A stretch of 64,000 bases of DNA, from positions 186,001 through 250,000 of the forward strand of contig NZ_BAGZ01000005.1 of NCBI RefSeq assembly GCF_000298175.1. The letters are read 5' to 3'. Below the pieces are notes generated by a model. That model was given only the letters and a program-made list of their open reading frames with translations, was not told where the DNA came from and made no database searches. How positions within the stretch are numbered: position 1 is the first letter of the stretch; every line of letters starts with the position of its first letter. A program made the translations under genes and the position numbers. The stretch is from Austwickia chelonae NBRC 105200 (lineage in GTDB: Bacteria; Actinomycetota; Actinomycetes; Actinomycetales; Dermatophilaceae). This document shows positions 19,123-28,800 of the stretch, in pieces.

Positions 19123-21891
19123 GTGCCGATCGAGGACGCCGGCCCTATTATCAACGGCCTGCCCAGTCGTTTCCCGGACATCGACCCCGAGGAGACGCAG
19201 GAATGGCTTGAGGCACTCGACCTGCTCATCAAGGAAAAGGGTGAGCAGCGAGCCCGATACATCATGCTCAGCCTGCTGCAGCATTCGCGTGAGCAGCATG
19301 TCGGCGTGCCCTCCTTGACCACGACCGACTATGTGAACACGATTCCCGTCGAGGCCGAACCGTGGTTCCCGGGCGACGAAGACCAGGAACGAGCTTTCCG
19401 TCGTCTCATTCGCTGGAACGCCGCGGTCCTCGTGCACCGTGCGCAGCGTCCCGGGGTCGGGGTCGGCGGGCACATCTCGACGTATGCCTCGGCCGCGACC
19501 CTCTACGAGGTGGGGCTCAACCACTTCTTCCGCGGACAGGACCACCCCGGCGGCGGAGACCAGGTCTTCTTCCAGGGGCATGCCTCCCCCGGCATGTACG
19601 CCCGCGCCTTCCTGGAAGGTCGCCTGAGCGAAGCCCAACTGGACGGTTTCCGCCAGGAGCACAGCCACATCGTCGACGGCAAGGTGCAGGCCGTTCCGAG
19701 CTACCCCCATCCCCGTCTGATGCCGGAGTTCTGGCAGTTCCCGACGGTCTCCATGGGGCTGGGCCCGATTAATGCCATCTACCAGGCGCAGTTCAACAAG
19801 TACTTGCACAACCGGGGCATCAAGGACACCAGCGAACAGCGTGTGTGGGCTTTCTTGGGCGACGGTGAGATGGACGAGGTCGAGAGCCGTGGCGCCTTGC
19901 AATGGGCGGCCAATGAAGAGCTCGACAACCTCACCTTCGTCGTCAACTGCAACCTGCAGCGGCTGGACGGGCCGGTCCGTGGCAACGGCAAGATCATCCA
20001 GGAGCTGGAAGCGTACTTCCGCGGAGCCGGATGGAATGTCATCAAGTGCATCTGGGGCCGAGGCTGGGACGAACTGCTCGCCGCGGATGTTCAGGGCGCC
20101 TTGACACATCTCATGAACAACACCCCTGACGGGGATTACCAGACCTTCCGCGCCAACAACGGCAAGTTCGTCCGGGACAACTTCTTCGGACGCGACCGAC
20201 GTACTCTCAAAATGGTCGAGAAGTGGTCCGACGAGGACATCTGGTGGAAACTCAAGCGAGGCGGTCACGACTACCGCAAGGTCTACGCTGCCTATGACCG
20301 CGCCATCCGCCACACCGGTCAGCCGACGGTCATCCTGGCCAAGACCATCAAGGGATATACGCTCGGCGAGCACTTCGCCGGACGCAATGCCACCCACCAG
20401 ATGAAGAAGCTGGCCATCCAGGACCTCAAGGACCTGCGCGACACCCTGCACATCCCGATCAGCGACGAGCAGCTCGAGGCAGACCCGTACCGTCCGCCGT
20501 TCTACCACCCCGGGATGGACGACGAGCGTATCGACTACATGATGGAGCTGCGGCAGAAGCTCGGTGGATCCGTTCCGGAACGGCGGGTCAAGAAAGAGAC
20601 CATCCACCTGCCCGACTCCTCAGCCTACGCTGCAGTGAAGAAGGGGTCCGGAAAGCAGCAGGTCGCCACCACGATGGCCTTCGTCCGTCTCCTCAAGGAG
20701 CTCATGCGGGACAAGGAGTTCGGGAAGCGCGTCGTTCCGATCATTCCTGACGAGGCGCGTACCTTCGGGATGGATTCCTTCTTCCCGACCAGCAAGATCT
20801 ACAACCCGCACGGGCAGAACTACACCTCGGTCGACGCCGAGCTCATGCTGGCGTACAAGGAATCCCCGCAGGGCCAGATGCTGCACCTGGGGATCAACGA
20901 GGCCGGTTCAGTGGCCGCGTTCACCGCTGTCGGTTCCTCGTACGCCACGCACGGGGAGCCCATGCTCCCGGTCTACGTCTTCTACTCGATGTTCGGTTTC
21001 CAGCGCACCGCCGACGCGATCTGGGCCGCGGCCGATCAGATGAGCCGCGGATTCCTCATCGGCGCCACCGCTGGACGTACGACCCTGGCAGGTGAAGGTC
21101 TCCAGCACATGGACGGGCACTCCCCCGTCCTCGCAGGTACCAACCCGGCCATCGTTCACTACGACCCGGCCTACGGTTACGAGATCGCCCACATCGTGCA
21201 GGACGGGCTTCGTCGGATGTACGGCGAGAACGCCGAGGACGTCATCTACTACCTGACGGTCTACAACGAGCCGATCGTGCAGCCGGCCGAGCCGGAGAGC
21301 GTCGATGTCGACGGCATCCTCAAGGGGATGTACCTCCTGAAGGAGGGGCAGCTCCCTGAAGGTGCAGACCCGGCGCAGACCCCCCGGGCGCAGCTGCTCG
21401 CATCGGGCATCGGGGTGCCGTGGGCGCTGGAGGCCCAGGACCTGCTCCGTAGCGACTGGGGAGTCGCAGCCGATGTCTGGTCGGTGACCAGCTGGAACGA
21501 GTTGCGCCGCGAAGCATTGGAATGCGATGAGGCCAATTTCCTCACACCGTCGGATGCTCCTCGCGTTCCCTATGTGACCCAGTGTCTGGCCGATCGTCCC
21601 GGCCCTGTGGTCGCCACCAGCGATTACATGACGCAGGTCCAGGATCAGATCGCACAATGGGTCCCCGGCGACTTCGCTGCTCTCGGCGCCGACGGCTTCG
21701 GCTTCTCGGACACTCGGCCGGCGGCTCGCCGCTACTTCCACATCGACGGTCCGTCGATGGCGGTGCGCGCACTGCAGCTCCTTGCCGAGCAGGGCAAGGT
21801 CGACCCGCAGCTTCCCCAGGCTGCAGCCGAGAAGTACCGCCTGCTCGATGTCACCGCAGGAACGTCGGGTAACGCAGGCGGCGACGCCTGA
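19123..21891 (+). CDS. aceE: Pyruvate dehydrogenase E1 component, homodimeric type
   Basis: About 922 aa, the usual length for single-chain E1. It decarboxylates pyruvate with thiamine diphosphate and passes the acetyl group to the lipoyl E2. Seen: the N-terminal [19 protein letters not shown], substrate region [23 protein letters not shown]/Mg motif GDGEMDE ending in [14 protein letters not shown], and the C-terminal transketolase domains with [19 protein letters not shown]. The GTG at 19123 has a strong ribosome site (GGAGGAAGG); the open frame to 19000 lacks one. Cytoplasmic. E2 and E3 genes are not adjacent. Confidence 0.96.
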   Translation: MPIEDAGPIINGLPSRFPDIDPEETQEWLEALDLLIKEKGEQRARYIMLSLLQHSREQHVGVPSLTTTDYVNTIPVEAEPWFPGDEDQERAFRRLIRWNAAVLVHRAQRPGVGVGGHISTYASAATLYEVGLNHFFRGQDHPGGGDQVFFQGHASPGMYARAFLEGRLSEAQLDGFRQEHSHIVDGKVQAVPSYPHPRLMPEFWQFPTVSMGLGPINAIYQAQFNKYLHNRGIKDTSEQRVWAFLGDGEMDEVESRGALQWAANEELDNLTFVVNCNLQRLDGPVRGNGKIIQELEAYFRGAGWNVIKCIWGRGWDELLAADVQGALTHLMNNTPDGDYQTFRANNGKFVRDNFFGRDRRTLKMVEKWSDEDIWWKLKRGGHDYRKVYAAYDRAIRHTGQPTVILAKTIKGYTLGEHFAGRNATHQMKKLAIQDLKDLRDTLHIPISDEQLEADPYRPPFYHPGMDDERIDYMMELRQKLGGSVPERRVKKETIHLPDSSAYAAVKKGSGKQQVATTMAFVRLLKELMRDKEFGKRVVPIIPDEARTFGMDSFFPTSKIYNPHGQNYTSVDAELMLAYKESPQGQMLHLGINEAGSVAAFTAVGSSYATHGEPMLPVYVFYSMFGFQRTADAIWAAADQMSRGFLIGATAGRTTLAGEGLQHMDGHSPVLAGTNPAIVHYDPAYGYEIAHIVQDGLRRMYGENAEDVIYYLTVYNEPIVQPAEPESVDVDGILKGMYLLKEGQLPEGADPAQTPRAQLLASGIGVPWALEAQDLLRSDWGVAADVWSVTSWNELRREALECDEANFLTPSDAPRVPYVTQCLADRPGPVVATSDYMTQVQDQIAQWVPGDFAALGADGFGFSDTRPAARRYFHIDGPSMAVRALQLLAEQGKVDPQLPQAAAEKYRLLDVTAGTSGNAGGDA

Positions 21892-21930
21892 GTTCACCGA
21901 TGACGCCGAGCTGAGGTAGCAACACGAATT

Positions 21931-21963
21931 GATGCCGGGATCCCCGTCGGGGATTCCGGTATC
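21931..21963 (+). terminator. Terminator of aceE
   Basis: 15-bp stem (21931-21945 with 21949-21963) including two G-T pairs and a three-base loop, 40 bp after the aceE stop. Confidence 0.75.
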
Positions 21964-22673
21964 AATGTTTCTCCATACGGTTTTCGACCTCGACGCTTTT
22001 TGGAGAGACCGCCCGGCAGGAGCTGATAATTTAGAATCAAGTAATGCATCCGCAGGCAATCCGCACCATATTTTTATTTCGAATCATCAAAGGGATTTCT
22101 CCTTGATGGAACAAGCCCATCCAGCCATTCAGCAGCGAGCACACAGAGCTCCACCTGGCGGGTAAGTACAGAAAGCTCTTCCACTACGAATTCGCCACCT
22201 AGTCGGCCATTCATCACTCCGTCCGAGATCCTGGACAGAAGTAGCGTCGATAAGATCGGATGCTGGAGCCCAGCCTTCAGTACACGGCCGAGAATGCAGC
22301 GCTGGGGCGGAGATCGACTCTTCCGAGGCATATCCCTCCAGGGCCGATGTTCCATTTTAAGCGAGGACTTCTCGAGTGAAAACATGGCCAGAGCAGGCTC
22401 CGTGGCCACAATGTCGTCAACAAGATGGCAGTTCTCGTGAACGCGAACGAAAGAACGCCCGCTCCGATTAATCACCCCAGGCATACCCCGGCCCATCAAC
22501 GTGCACGAGAACTACAAGGTGCCTCCGGAAGAGCAGGTAGAGCATGCGCACGCAAAACAGTCGAGACAATCATGAAGGAAGTGCGGTGGGGTGTGCCGAC
22601 GTAGCGGGTACTGGATTGCCGCCTCAACCGGGCGGAGTCGTGAACTTAGTACGTCCCAAGCCTGGTGAACCCC
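21964..22673. other. AT-richer intergenic region between aceE and fasR, with one orphan ORF
   Basis: This 700-bp stretch is visibly richer in A and T than its flanks (for example around 22020-22090). The only sizeable frame is on the minus strand, 22074-22499 (141 codons), which would encode a protein ending in a helical segment (SRISDGVMNGRLGGEFVVEE). I recognise no family, see no good ribosome site, and its codon bias is weak. It may be a decayed or foreign gene, or non-coding DNA. Confidence 0.5.
22074..22499 (-). CDS. Doubtful hypothetical ORF (141 aa)
   Basis: Open frame in the AT-richer gap between aceE and fasR. The middle and end look like possible amphipathic helices (LSTLLLSRISDGV, LSVLTRQVELCVLAAEWL). 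There is no recognised domain, no convincing ribosome site, and no third-position GC bias like the neighbours. It could equally be a random frame or a gene remnant. Confidence 0.2.
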   Translation of the reverse strand: MMGRGMPGVINRSGRSFVRVHENCHLVDDIVATEPALAMFSLEKSSLKMEHRPWRDMPRKSRSPPQRCILGRVLKAGLQHPILSTLLLSRISDGVMNGRLGGEFVVEELSVLTRQVELCVLAAEWLDGLVPSRRNPFDDSK

Positions 22674-22679
22674 TAAAAT
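22674..22679 (+). promoter_or_regulatory. -10 box of fasR (leaderless)
   Basis: TAAAAT, nearly the full consensus, ends six bases before the GTG at 22686. No ribosome site exists, so fasR is probably translated from a leaderless mRNA. Confidence 0.6.
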
Positions 22680-22685
22680 CGTGCA

Positions 22686-23870
22686 GTGACCTCAGGGCGC
22701 GCATATGAAGGAACCATCCGAGCGGTTGAACGGTCAGCCGGATGGTTGACCACTGCTGCTTACCGGCACATGGAGGAGAATCTTCCTTGGTACAAAGCAC
22801 TCTCTGCCAAGGAGAAGGCCTGGGTCGGCACCGCCGTCCAGGCTGGATTCGCTGCCTTCGTCTCCTGGTACGTCAACACTGAGCGAGGGGAGGAAGCGAC
22901 TGCGGATATCTTCACCACGGCCCCTCGGGCATTGATCAGGGCGATGTCCTTACGCCAGACGCTGGATCTGTTGCGCACAGTGGTGGACGTGGTTGAAGAG
23001 CATATTCCTGAGCTCGCGATGCCTGGCGAAGAAGGCGCACTGAGAGAAGAGGTCCTGCGTTACAGCCGCGACATCGCTTTCGCGGCTGCACAGGTCTACG
23101 CCGGGGCAGCAGAGGCGCGAGGCGCCTGGGACGCGCGGCTGGAATCCCTGATCGTCGACGCTGTGCTCCGCGATGAGGGCAGTGATCTGGTGACCAGCCG
23201 CGCTGCTGCCTTGGGTTGGGACCAGGTCGAGGATGTCGCCGTCATGATGGGGTCGGTTCCTTTCGATCGGGACGGACATGACATCGAACGGTTGCGCGCG
23301 CTGGCCGCGCGGCTGGAGATCGAACTCCTGGTATCGACTCAGGGAAACCGCCTGGTGCTCTTTCTCGGAGCGGTCGGTGAGATCGATCCGGTGGCGCAGG
23401 CCTTGGTCGAGGCTTTCGGGCCCGGGCCGGTGGTGGTAGGTCCGATCGTCGCTGGGCTGAGTCTGGCGGGGATGTCCGCGAGCGCTGCTGCGGCAGGATT
23501 ACAGGCGGCTCCGGCCTGGGCGGGTGTTCCGCGTCCGGTATCGAGTGCGGAGTTGCTGCCGGAAAGGGTCCTCGTCGGGGACGGCCAGGCGCGGGATGAG
23601 CTGGTGAGGCGGGTCTACGCGCCTTTAGTGCATTCCGGGGGAGGTGCCCTGTTGGAGACCTGTACCGCCTATCTCGCATGCGGTCGGTCCTTGGAGGCTG
23701 CTGCCCGGTTGCTCTTCGTGCATCCGAATACGGTCCGTTACCGTCTCGGCCGGATTGCCCAGACCATCGGATATGACCTTGCTCAGCCTCGTGAGGCCTA
23801 TGTAGTGCAGGTGGCTCTGGCGGTGGGCCGACTCGCGGAGAGAAGCGATTCCATTTCGGCAGAGTTGTAG
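22686..23870 (+). CDS. fasR: PucR-family transcriptional regulator of fatty acid synthesis (FasR-like)
   Basis: A 394-aa protein with a GGDEF-like/PucR middle region and a C-terminal PucR helix-turn-helix: LLETCTAYLACGRSLEAAARLLFVHPNTVRYRLGRI. In Streptomyces coelicolor the PucR-like regulator FasR precedes fabD-fabH-acpP-fabF and activates that operon; the same order is seen here (73 bp to fabD), which is the main reason for the name. The start is GTG at 22686, directed by a TAAAAT box six bases before it. It is not the TetR-type FasR of mycobacteria. Confidence 0.88.
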   Translation: MTSGRAYEGTIRAVERSAGWLTTAAYRHMEENLPWYKALSAKEKAWVGTAVQAGFAAFVSWYVNTERGEEATADIFTTAPRALIRAMSLRQTLDLLRTVVDVVEEHIPELAMPGEEGALREEVLRYSRDIAFAAAQVYAGAAEARGAWDARLESLIVDAVLRDEGSDLVTSRAAALGWDQVEDVAVMMGSVPFDRDGHDIERLRALAARLEIELLVSTQGNRLVLFLGAVGEIDPVAQALVEAFGPGPVVVGPIVAGLSLAGMSASAAAAGLQAAPAWAGVPRPVSSAELLPERVLVGDGQARDELVRRVYAPLVHSGGGALLETCTAYLACGRSLEAAARLLFVHPNTVRYRLGRIAQTIGYDLAQPREAYVVQVALAVGRLAERSDSISAEL

Positions 23871-23896
23871 GAAGGGTACAAAAAGTTCTTTCACTT

Positions 23897-23940
23897 CCTG
23901 TCGATCTCCCGAGTGCGGGAGATGTGTCCCCTGCGACAGG
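23897..23940 (+). promoter_or_regulatory. Nested inverted repeats immediately upstream of fabD
   Basis: The outer arms CCTGTCG (23897-23903) and CGACAGG (23934-23940) enclose the inner arms ATCTCCCG (23904-23911) and CGGGAGAT (23916-23923). The right outer arm ends three bases before the GTG at 23944 and contains the only ribosome-site-like stretch (ACAGG). It can be a DNA operator (FasR is the obvious candidate) or an RNA hairpin masking the fabD start. Confidence 0.55.
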
Positions 23941-23943
23941 CTG

Positions 23944-24903
23944 GTGCTCGTGCTCGCAATCGTCTGCCCTGGACAGGGCTCCCAGTCCCCCGGTTTTCTC
24001 ACCCCATGGTTGGAGATACCCGGCGTCGCGGCGCGTCTGGATCGGCTCTCGTCGGAGGCCGGCTTGGACCTGAGACTGCACGGTACGGTGTCCGATGCGG
24101 ACACCATCCGGGACACCGCGGTGGCCCAGCCGTTGATCGTCGCAGCGGGGTTGCTGATTGCTCCGATGTTGGTCGGGGAGGACATGGGGAGCAGCTCGGC
24201 TCTGCCTGAAGTCACCGATCTGGTGGCCGGGCATTCCGTGGGTGAGCTGACGGCAGCAGCTATCGCAGGGGTGTTCTCCTCTGCTCAGGCCATGCGTCTG
24301 GTGAGGGCGCGCGGGCAGGCCATGGCTGCAGCAGCCGCGCGGAGGAAGACCTCGATGAGTGCTGTGCTCGGCGGCGATCCCGAGGAGGTGTCCACTGTTC
24401 TGGGACGGTTCGGTCTGGCTCCGGCGAATGTCAACGGAGCCGGACAGGTGGTTGCCGCGGGGACGGTGGAACAACTCGCCGGGTTGGCGGAGCATCCTCC
24501 GGCACGTTCTCGGGTCGTTCCGCTCGACGTCGCGGGGGCCTTCCATACCGAGTGGATGGAACCGGCATCAGCTGTCCTGGCGAGGGCAGCCGCCGACATC
24601 ACTCCCGATGACGCTCGGATCACTTATGTGTCGAATCAGGCAGGGCAGTCGCTCAGGGACGGCGTGAAGATTCTCGATCTCGTCGTGGGCCAGGTCGTCC
24701 GTCCGGTGCGTTGGGACAAGGTCATGGAGAGCATGCTCGCTGCCGGGGTGACCGGGCTAGTCGAGTTGGCGCCGGCAGGCACCCTTACCGGGCTGGCCAA
24801 ACGGGCCATGAGGGGCGTGGAATGTGTCGCGGTGAAAACTCCTGGAGATCTTGACGGCGCTCGGGCCCTTATCGCTCGTCACCAGACGAAGGCGATGGCG
24901 TGA
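23944..24903 (+). CDS. fabD: Malonyl-CoA:ACP transacylase
   Basis: A 319-aa acyltransferase that moves malonyl from CoA to acyl carrier protein. Catalytic serine in VAGHSVGELTAA, the N-terminal CPGQGSQ loop, conserved VNGAGQVVAAG and the catalytic histidine in GAFHTEWMEPA are all in place. The start may be GTG 23944 or GTG 23950; the second has better spacing from ACAGG. It is the first gene of the fabD-fabH-acpP-fabF operon and is coupled to fabH by a four-base overlap. Confidence 0.95.
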   Translation: MLVLAIVCPGQGSQSPGFLTPWLEIPGVAARLDRLSSEAGLDLRLHGTVSDADTIRDTAVAQPLIVAAGLLIAPMLVGEDMGSSSALPEVTDLVAGHSVGELTAAAIAGVFSSAQAMRLVRARGQAMAAAAARRKTSMSAVLGGDPEEVSTVLGRFGLAPANVNGAGQVVAAGTVEQLAGLAEHPPARSRVVPLDVAGAFHTEWMEPASAVLARAAADITPDDARITYVSNQAGQSLRDGVKILDLVVGQVVRPVRWDKVMESMLAAGVTGLVELAPAGTLTGLAKRAMRGVECVAVKTPGDLDGARALIARHQTKAMA

Positions 24904-25964
24904 GGACGGTCCGCACCGTCCGTGGGCCCGAGTTCACCCGGATCCTGGGGATCGGTGATTACCGTCCGGGCCGGGTCGTCGGCAATGTCGAGTTGTGCGA
25001 ACACATCGATTCCTCGGACGAGTGGATCCGTTCCCGATCGGGCATCCGACAGCGGCGGCAGGCCGAGCCGCACGAATCCGTGGTGGATATGGGTGTGGCT
25101 GCTGCACAAGCTGCTCTCGATCAGGCCGGGTTGCCCGGCGAGAAGGTTGATGCCGTCATCTGTGCGACCATCACACATCCCTGGCAGACACCTGCTGCCG
25201 CGCCGCTGATCGCTCACCGGCTGGGCGCCGGTGCGGCTGGTGCCTACGATCTTTCAGCTGCCTGCGCCGGGTACTGCTACGGCATCGCCAACGCCGATGA
25301 TCTGATCCGCGCAGGCCGGGCACGACATGTCGTGGTGGTCGGGGTCGAGAAACTTTCCGATTATCGGAATCTCTCCGATCGTGGCACCGCTTTCGTCTTC
25401 GGGGATGGCGCCGGGGCCGCTGTGGTGGGGCCTTCGGACACTCCGGGGATCAGCGTGACCACCTGGGGTTCCGACGGCAGCGGACATCAGTTGATCACCC
25501 AATCGGCGAGCTGGTCGGAGATGCAACGTCGTTATGCCCCTGAATCGACAGGTCTGGTAACGGAACCGGAAGAGCTGTCGGACGCGGAGTCCAGTGATGT
25601 CTCGCGCTGGCCTTTCATCGACATGCAAGGCCCTTCGGTCTTCCGCTGGGCGGTCTCGCGGATGGGTCCGGTGTGTGAGCAGGCCTTGGCCAACGCCGGT
25701 GTTCGGGTGGACGACCTGGACGTCTTCATTCCGCATCAGGCCAATAGCCGCATCATCGAGGCGATGGCCAGACGCCTTGATCTGCCGCAGCGGGTCGTCG
25801 TCGCCGATGACATCACCGATATGGCGAATACGTCGGCGGCCTCGGTCCCCCTGGCCACAGCAGCTCTTCTACGAGACCGCCGAGCCAAAAGCGGTGACCT
25901 AGCTCTTCAGATCGGATTCGGGGCCGGTCTCAGCTGGGCGGCTCAGGTGGTCGTCCTGCCCTGA
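24900..25964 (+). CDS. fabH: 3-oxoacyl-ACP synthase III
   Basis: A 354-aa KASIII that starts fatty acid chains by condensing an acyl-CoA with malonyl-ACP. The triad is readable: Cys in LSAACAGYCYG, His in IPHQANSRII, Asn in MANTSAASVPLA. In actinobacteria FabH usually accepts branched primers as well as acetyl-CoA. The GTG start overlaps the fabD stop (GTGA). The loop before the His contains an acidic stretch (EPEELSDAESSD), as is common in actinobacterial FabH. Confidence 0.95.
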   Translation: MRTVRTVRGPEFTRILGIGDYRPGRVVGNVELCEHIDSSDEWIRSRSGIRQRRQAEPHESVVDMGVAAAQAALDQAGLPGEKVDAVICATITHPWQTPAAAPLIAHRLGAGAAGAYDLSAACAGYCYGIANADDLIRAGRARHVVVVGVEKLSDYRNLSDRGTAFVFGDGAGAAVVGPSDTPGISVTTWGSDGSGHQLITQSASWSEMQRRYAPESTGLVTEPEELSDAESSDVSRWPFIDMQGPSVFRWAVSRMGPVCEQALANAGVRVDDLDVFIPHQANSRIIEAMARRLDLPQRVVVADDITDMANTSAASVPLATAALLRDRRAKSGDLALQIGFGAGLSWAAQVVVLP

Positions 25965-26071
25965 AACTTCCCGTTGGCCGGCGGGTGATTCGGCTGCATC
26001 GTCAACATCCTTGGCATCCCTTGGCTCTCCCCTCATGGGGACAGACACTCACCGAGAAGGAGCACAACATC

Positions 26072-26320
26072 ATGGCTATCAGCACTCAGGACGTCCTCAC
26101 CGGCCTGGCCGACATCGTCAACGAGGAGACCGGCGTGGACACCGCCGACGTCCAGCTGGACAAGTCGTTCATCGAGGACCTCGACATCGATTCGCTGTCG
26201 ATGATGACCATCGTGGTCAACGCCGAGGAGAAGTTCGGGGTGACCATCCCTGACGAGGAGGTCAAGAACATCCGCACGGTGGGAGACGCGGTCTCCTTCA
26301 TCACCGCAGCCCAGAGCTGA
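26072..26320 (+). CDS. acpP: Acyl carrier protein
   Basis: 82 aa, acidic, four-helix ACP. Ser in DLDIDSLSMM is the 4'-phosphopantetheine site. The ATG has a good ribosome site (GAGAAGGAG). It carries growing acyl chains for FabD, FabH and FabF, between which it is encoded. The gap of 107 bp from fabH could hold an internal promoter, as ACP is needed in excess. Confidence 0.96.
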   Translation: MAISTQDVLTGLADIVNEETGVDTADVQLDKSFIEDLDIDSLSMMTIVVNAEEKFGVTIPDEEVKNIRTVGDAVSFITAAQS

Positions 26321-26467
26321 AATCGCGGTCATTACACCGGCAGGGGCTGCCCGGGGACTGGTCTTCCGGAGTCCGGGCGCCCCGCCGCCGTGAACCGTTT
26401 GACACGACTTCATCTCCCCGTCCGTCTGATCCGCGTCCACCACCGTTCGCCCTTGCAGGAGTCATCC

Positions 26468-27721
26468 ATGGCCGTCCACGCACTCAAACGCGTCGTCATC
26501 ACCGGTATCGGTGCCACCACTCCGCTCGGAGGCGACGCCCCCTCCACCTGGGAAGCTCTCCTGGCCGGGCGTTCCGGGGCCCGGAGACTCCCCTACGAGT
26601 GGGTGGTCGAGTACGACCTGCCGGTGCAGATAGGTGCGCCCTTGGCGGTGTCTGCTTCCGAGAGCCTGTCCAAGGTGGAGCAGCGTAGACAGGATCCCTG
26701 TGCCCAGTACGCGTTGATCGCTGCCCGAGAGGCGTGGGCCGACGCAGGCAGTCCCGATGTCGCTCCCGAACGGCTTGCCGTGTCGATCGGGTCGGGTGTG
26801 GGCGGGGTGCAGACCCTGGTCAACCAGTGGGAGAACCTGCGCACCAAAGGGCCTCGTCGGGTCTTTCCTCTGTCCGTTCCCATGCTGTTGGTGAACAGCC
26901 CGACGGCGACGGTCTCGCTGGAGCTCAACGCCCGGGGAGGAGGACACACTCCGGTCAGCGCGTGCGCCTCCGGCGCCGAGGGTATCGCCATGGGGCTGGA
27001 CATGATCCGTCAGGGACGTGCCGATGTGGTCGTCGCAGGAGGGACCGAAGCAGCGATCCACCCTCTTCCGATCGGCGGATTCGCTGCCATGCAAGCGCTT
27101 TCAACCCGCAACGGGGATCCTGAGCGAGCTTCGCGTCCTTACGACCTGAACCGGGACGGTTTCCTCATCGGCGAAGGCTCCGCCCTCATGGTCCTGGAGT
27201 CCTACGAATCAGCGCTCGCTCGTGGGGCGAAGATCTACGCGGAACTGGTGAGCGCCGGGATCACCACGGACGCCCATCACGTGGCTGCTCCGGAGCCGGA
27301 CGGTGCGGGCGCCGCCGCAGCCATCTCCTGGGCATTGACCGCCGGTCGAATCTCACCCGATGAGGTGGCCCATATCAACGCCCACGCCACCTCGACCCCG
27401 GTGGGCGATCTCGCCGAGGCGAAAGCCATCCGCTCCGCCCTGGGGCCGGTGGCTTCCCGGATCCCGGTGAGCGCCACCAAATCGATGACCGGGCATCTCC
27501 TCGGAGCTGCAGGATCGTTGGAAGCTATTTTCACCGTGCTCGCACTGCGTGACGGTCAGGCTCCGGCGCAGATCAACTTGGACGATCCTGACCCGTCGAT
27601 TGAGCTGGATATCGTCTCCGGAGCCTCCAGAGAACTTCCAACCGGTGACATCGTCGCATTGGACAACAGTTTCGGATTCGGTGGGCACAATGTGGTCCTC
27701 GCGTTCCGACGGTGCAGCTGA
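26468..27721 (+). CDS. fabF: Beta-ketoacyl-ACP synthase II
   Basis: A 417-aa elongation condensing enzyme. Active Cys in VSACASGAEG, His in NAHATSTPVGD and His in SMTGHLLGAAG form the Cys-His-His triad. It ends with NSFGFGGHNVVLAF. Start ATG at 26468 after the ribosome-like GCAGGAG; the open frame to 26390 has no homology. Last gene of the fab operon; followed by a hairpin. Confidence 0.95.
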   Translation: MAVHALKRVVITGIGATTPLGGDAPSTWEALLAGRSGARRLPYEWVVEYDLPVQIGAPLAVSASESLSKVEQRRQDPCAQYALIAAREAWADAGSPDVAPERLAVSIGSGVGGVQTLVNQWENLRTKGPRRVFPLSVPMLLVNSPTATVSLELNARGGGHTPVSACASGAEGIAMGLDMIRQGRADVVVAGGTEAAIHPLPIGGFAAMQALSTRNGDPERASRPYDLNRDGFLIGEGSALMVLESYESALARGAKIYAELVSAGITTDAHHVAAPEPDGAGAAAAISWALTAGRISPDEVAHINAHATSTPVGDLAEAKAIRSALGPVASRIPVSATKSMTGHLLGAAGSLEAIFTVLALRDGQAPAQINLDDPDPSIELDIVSGASRELPTGDIVALDNSFGFGGHNVVLAFRRCS

Positions 27722-27738
27722 CCTCTGCACTGACAAAC

Positions 27739-27773
27739 GGTGGGGCATCGGTGGTCGGCGCCGGCGCCCCACC
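27739..27773. terminator. Hairpin between fabF and DUF3145 gene
   Basis: GGTGGGGC (27739-27746) pairs with GCCCCACC (27766-27773), after fabF and facing the convergent DUF3145 gene. Confidence 0.65.
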
Positions 27774-27832
27774 AATTGTGTCTGTCGTCGAAACGGACCG
27801 CCCAGGTCTGCTGTCCTGATCAGGTTCATCGT

Positions 27833-28342
27833 CTAACCCACCTGGTGAAGCCATCGGACGGAACCGGTGTCACCGGCGTGCCGGAAGGGTTCCAGCTCGC
27901 AATCCCAAGGCTCCCCCAAGGCGATCTCGATCTCCCGCCGGACCAGGGCATGGCCTCCTGAACTGAGTGCTGCTCGTAGGCGGTTCTCGCTCACCAGTAT
28001 GTCTCCCGTGGTGGACACGACGGTGTGATGGACGCCCAACGAGGGGGTGTATGCCCAGCGTGATCCGTCGATCCCGTCACTGGGTTCTTCGACGACCTCG
28101 AAACGGATCGTCCGGAAACGACGTAACGCGCTGGCCAGATGAGCCCCGGTTCCTGGAGACGCCGCCCAGGAGAGCTCCATCCGCACGAGGTGCCGTCCCA
28201 ACGGCTGTGCCGTCCATCCGATGTCGACCTGCTGCTCGAAAACAGCTTCCAACGCCCACCCGATATGCGGGCATAGTGACGACGGCGTCGAGTGGATATA
28301 CACCACGCCCTGGGTCAGCGCAGAGCGCGTCTTCATAGACAT
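27833..28342 (-). CDS. DUF3145 family protein
   Basis: 169 aa, matching the actinobacterial DUF3145 family: RGVVYIHS-like opening (LTQGVVYIHSTPSSLCPHIGWALEAVF), VDIGWTAQPL, RMELSWAASPGTGAHLASALR and C-terminal EPWDCELEPFRHAGDTGSVRWLHQVG. The function is unknown. It lies next to the fab operon in Streptomyces too. The ATG at 28342 has an AGGAGG ribosome site five bases upstream. Confidence 0.9.
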   Translation of the reverse strand: MSMKTRSALTQGVVYIHSTPSSLCPHIGWALEAVFEQQVDIGWTAQPLGRHLVRMELSWAASPGTGAHLASALRRFRTIRFEVVEEPSDGIDGSRWAYTPSLGVHHTVVSTTGDILVSENRLRAALSSGGHALVRREIEIALGEPWDCELEPFRHAGDTGSVRWLHQVG

Positions 28343-28800
28343 CCGAACCTCCTGTGTTCTGCTGAAGGACGTCTTCCCCAACGCCCGATCAGCTCTCGTG
28401 CAGGTGGTCGCCTGTCCAAGTTCAGTTCGCCCTTAAATACATTTAATACTTACTGCCCGCCCTCTCCCTTTTAGCTTGCGCTGCAAGCGCTTTGCGGCCA
28501 TTCTGCCGCAGCCATGCCCCTTCGCCAAGAAGTACTGACGAGATCTTTACACACACTTTTTCCTACTGACGGATTCCTGATGCCTGACAGTCCTACCTGC
28601 CCAGATGCCTCACGAGTGCCACGGGAGCGCCTCAACTGGCCGTTTTTCTCGACGAATACGACTGTCCTGCAAACAGTTGGACATATGCCCAGCAAATAAA
28701 GTTCACTGTTCCCACTGGGGAAGAACAGTCGATCGCTTGGTGCGCGGTGGGACGCGGCTGCGGGGCGAATCGACGTAAAGATTTCTTTTGGGGGAATTTC
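28343..28800. other. Non-coding stretch with AT-rich pocket
   Basis: 458 bp between two divergent genes. It contains an AT-rich pocket (28430-28465) suitable for promoters of the DUF3145 gene or the 88-aa gene. No gene or repeat was recognised. Confidence 0.5.

Noticed and set aside
18961-20607. Long minus-strand open frame continuing from the DUF3052 gene through aceE
   Set aside because: It is antisense to well-supported aceE and has no motif; high GC leaves antisense frames open. DUF3052 homology begins only at 18960.
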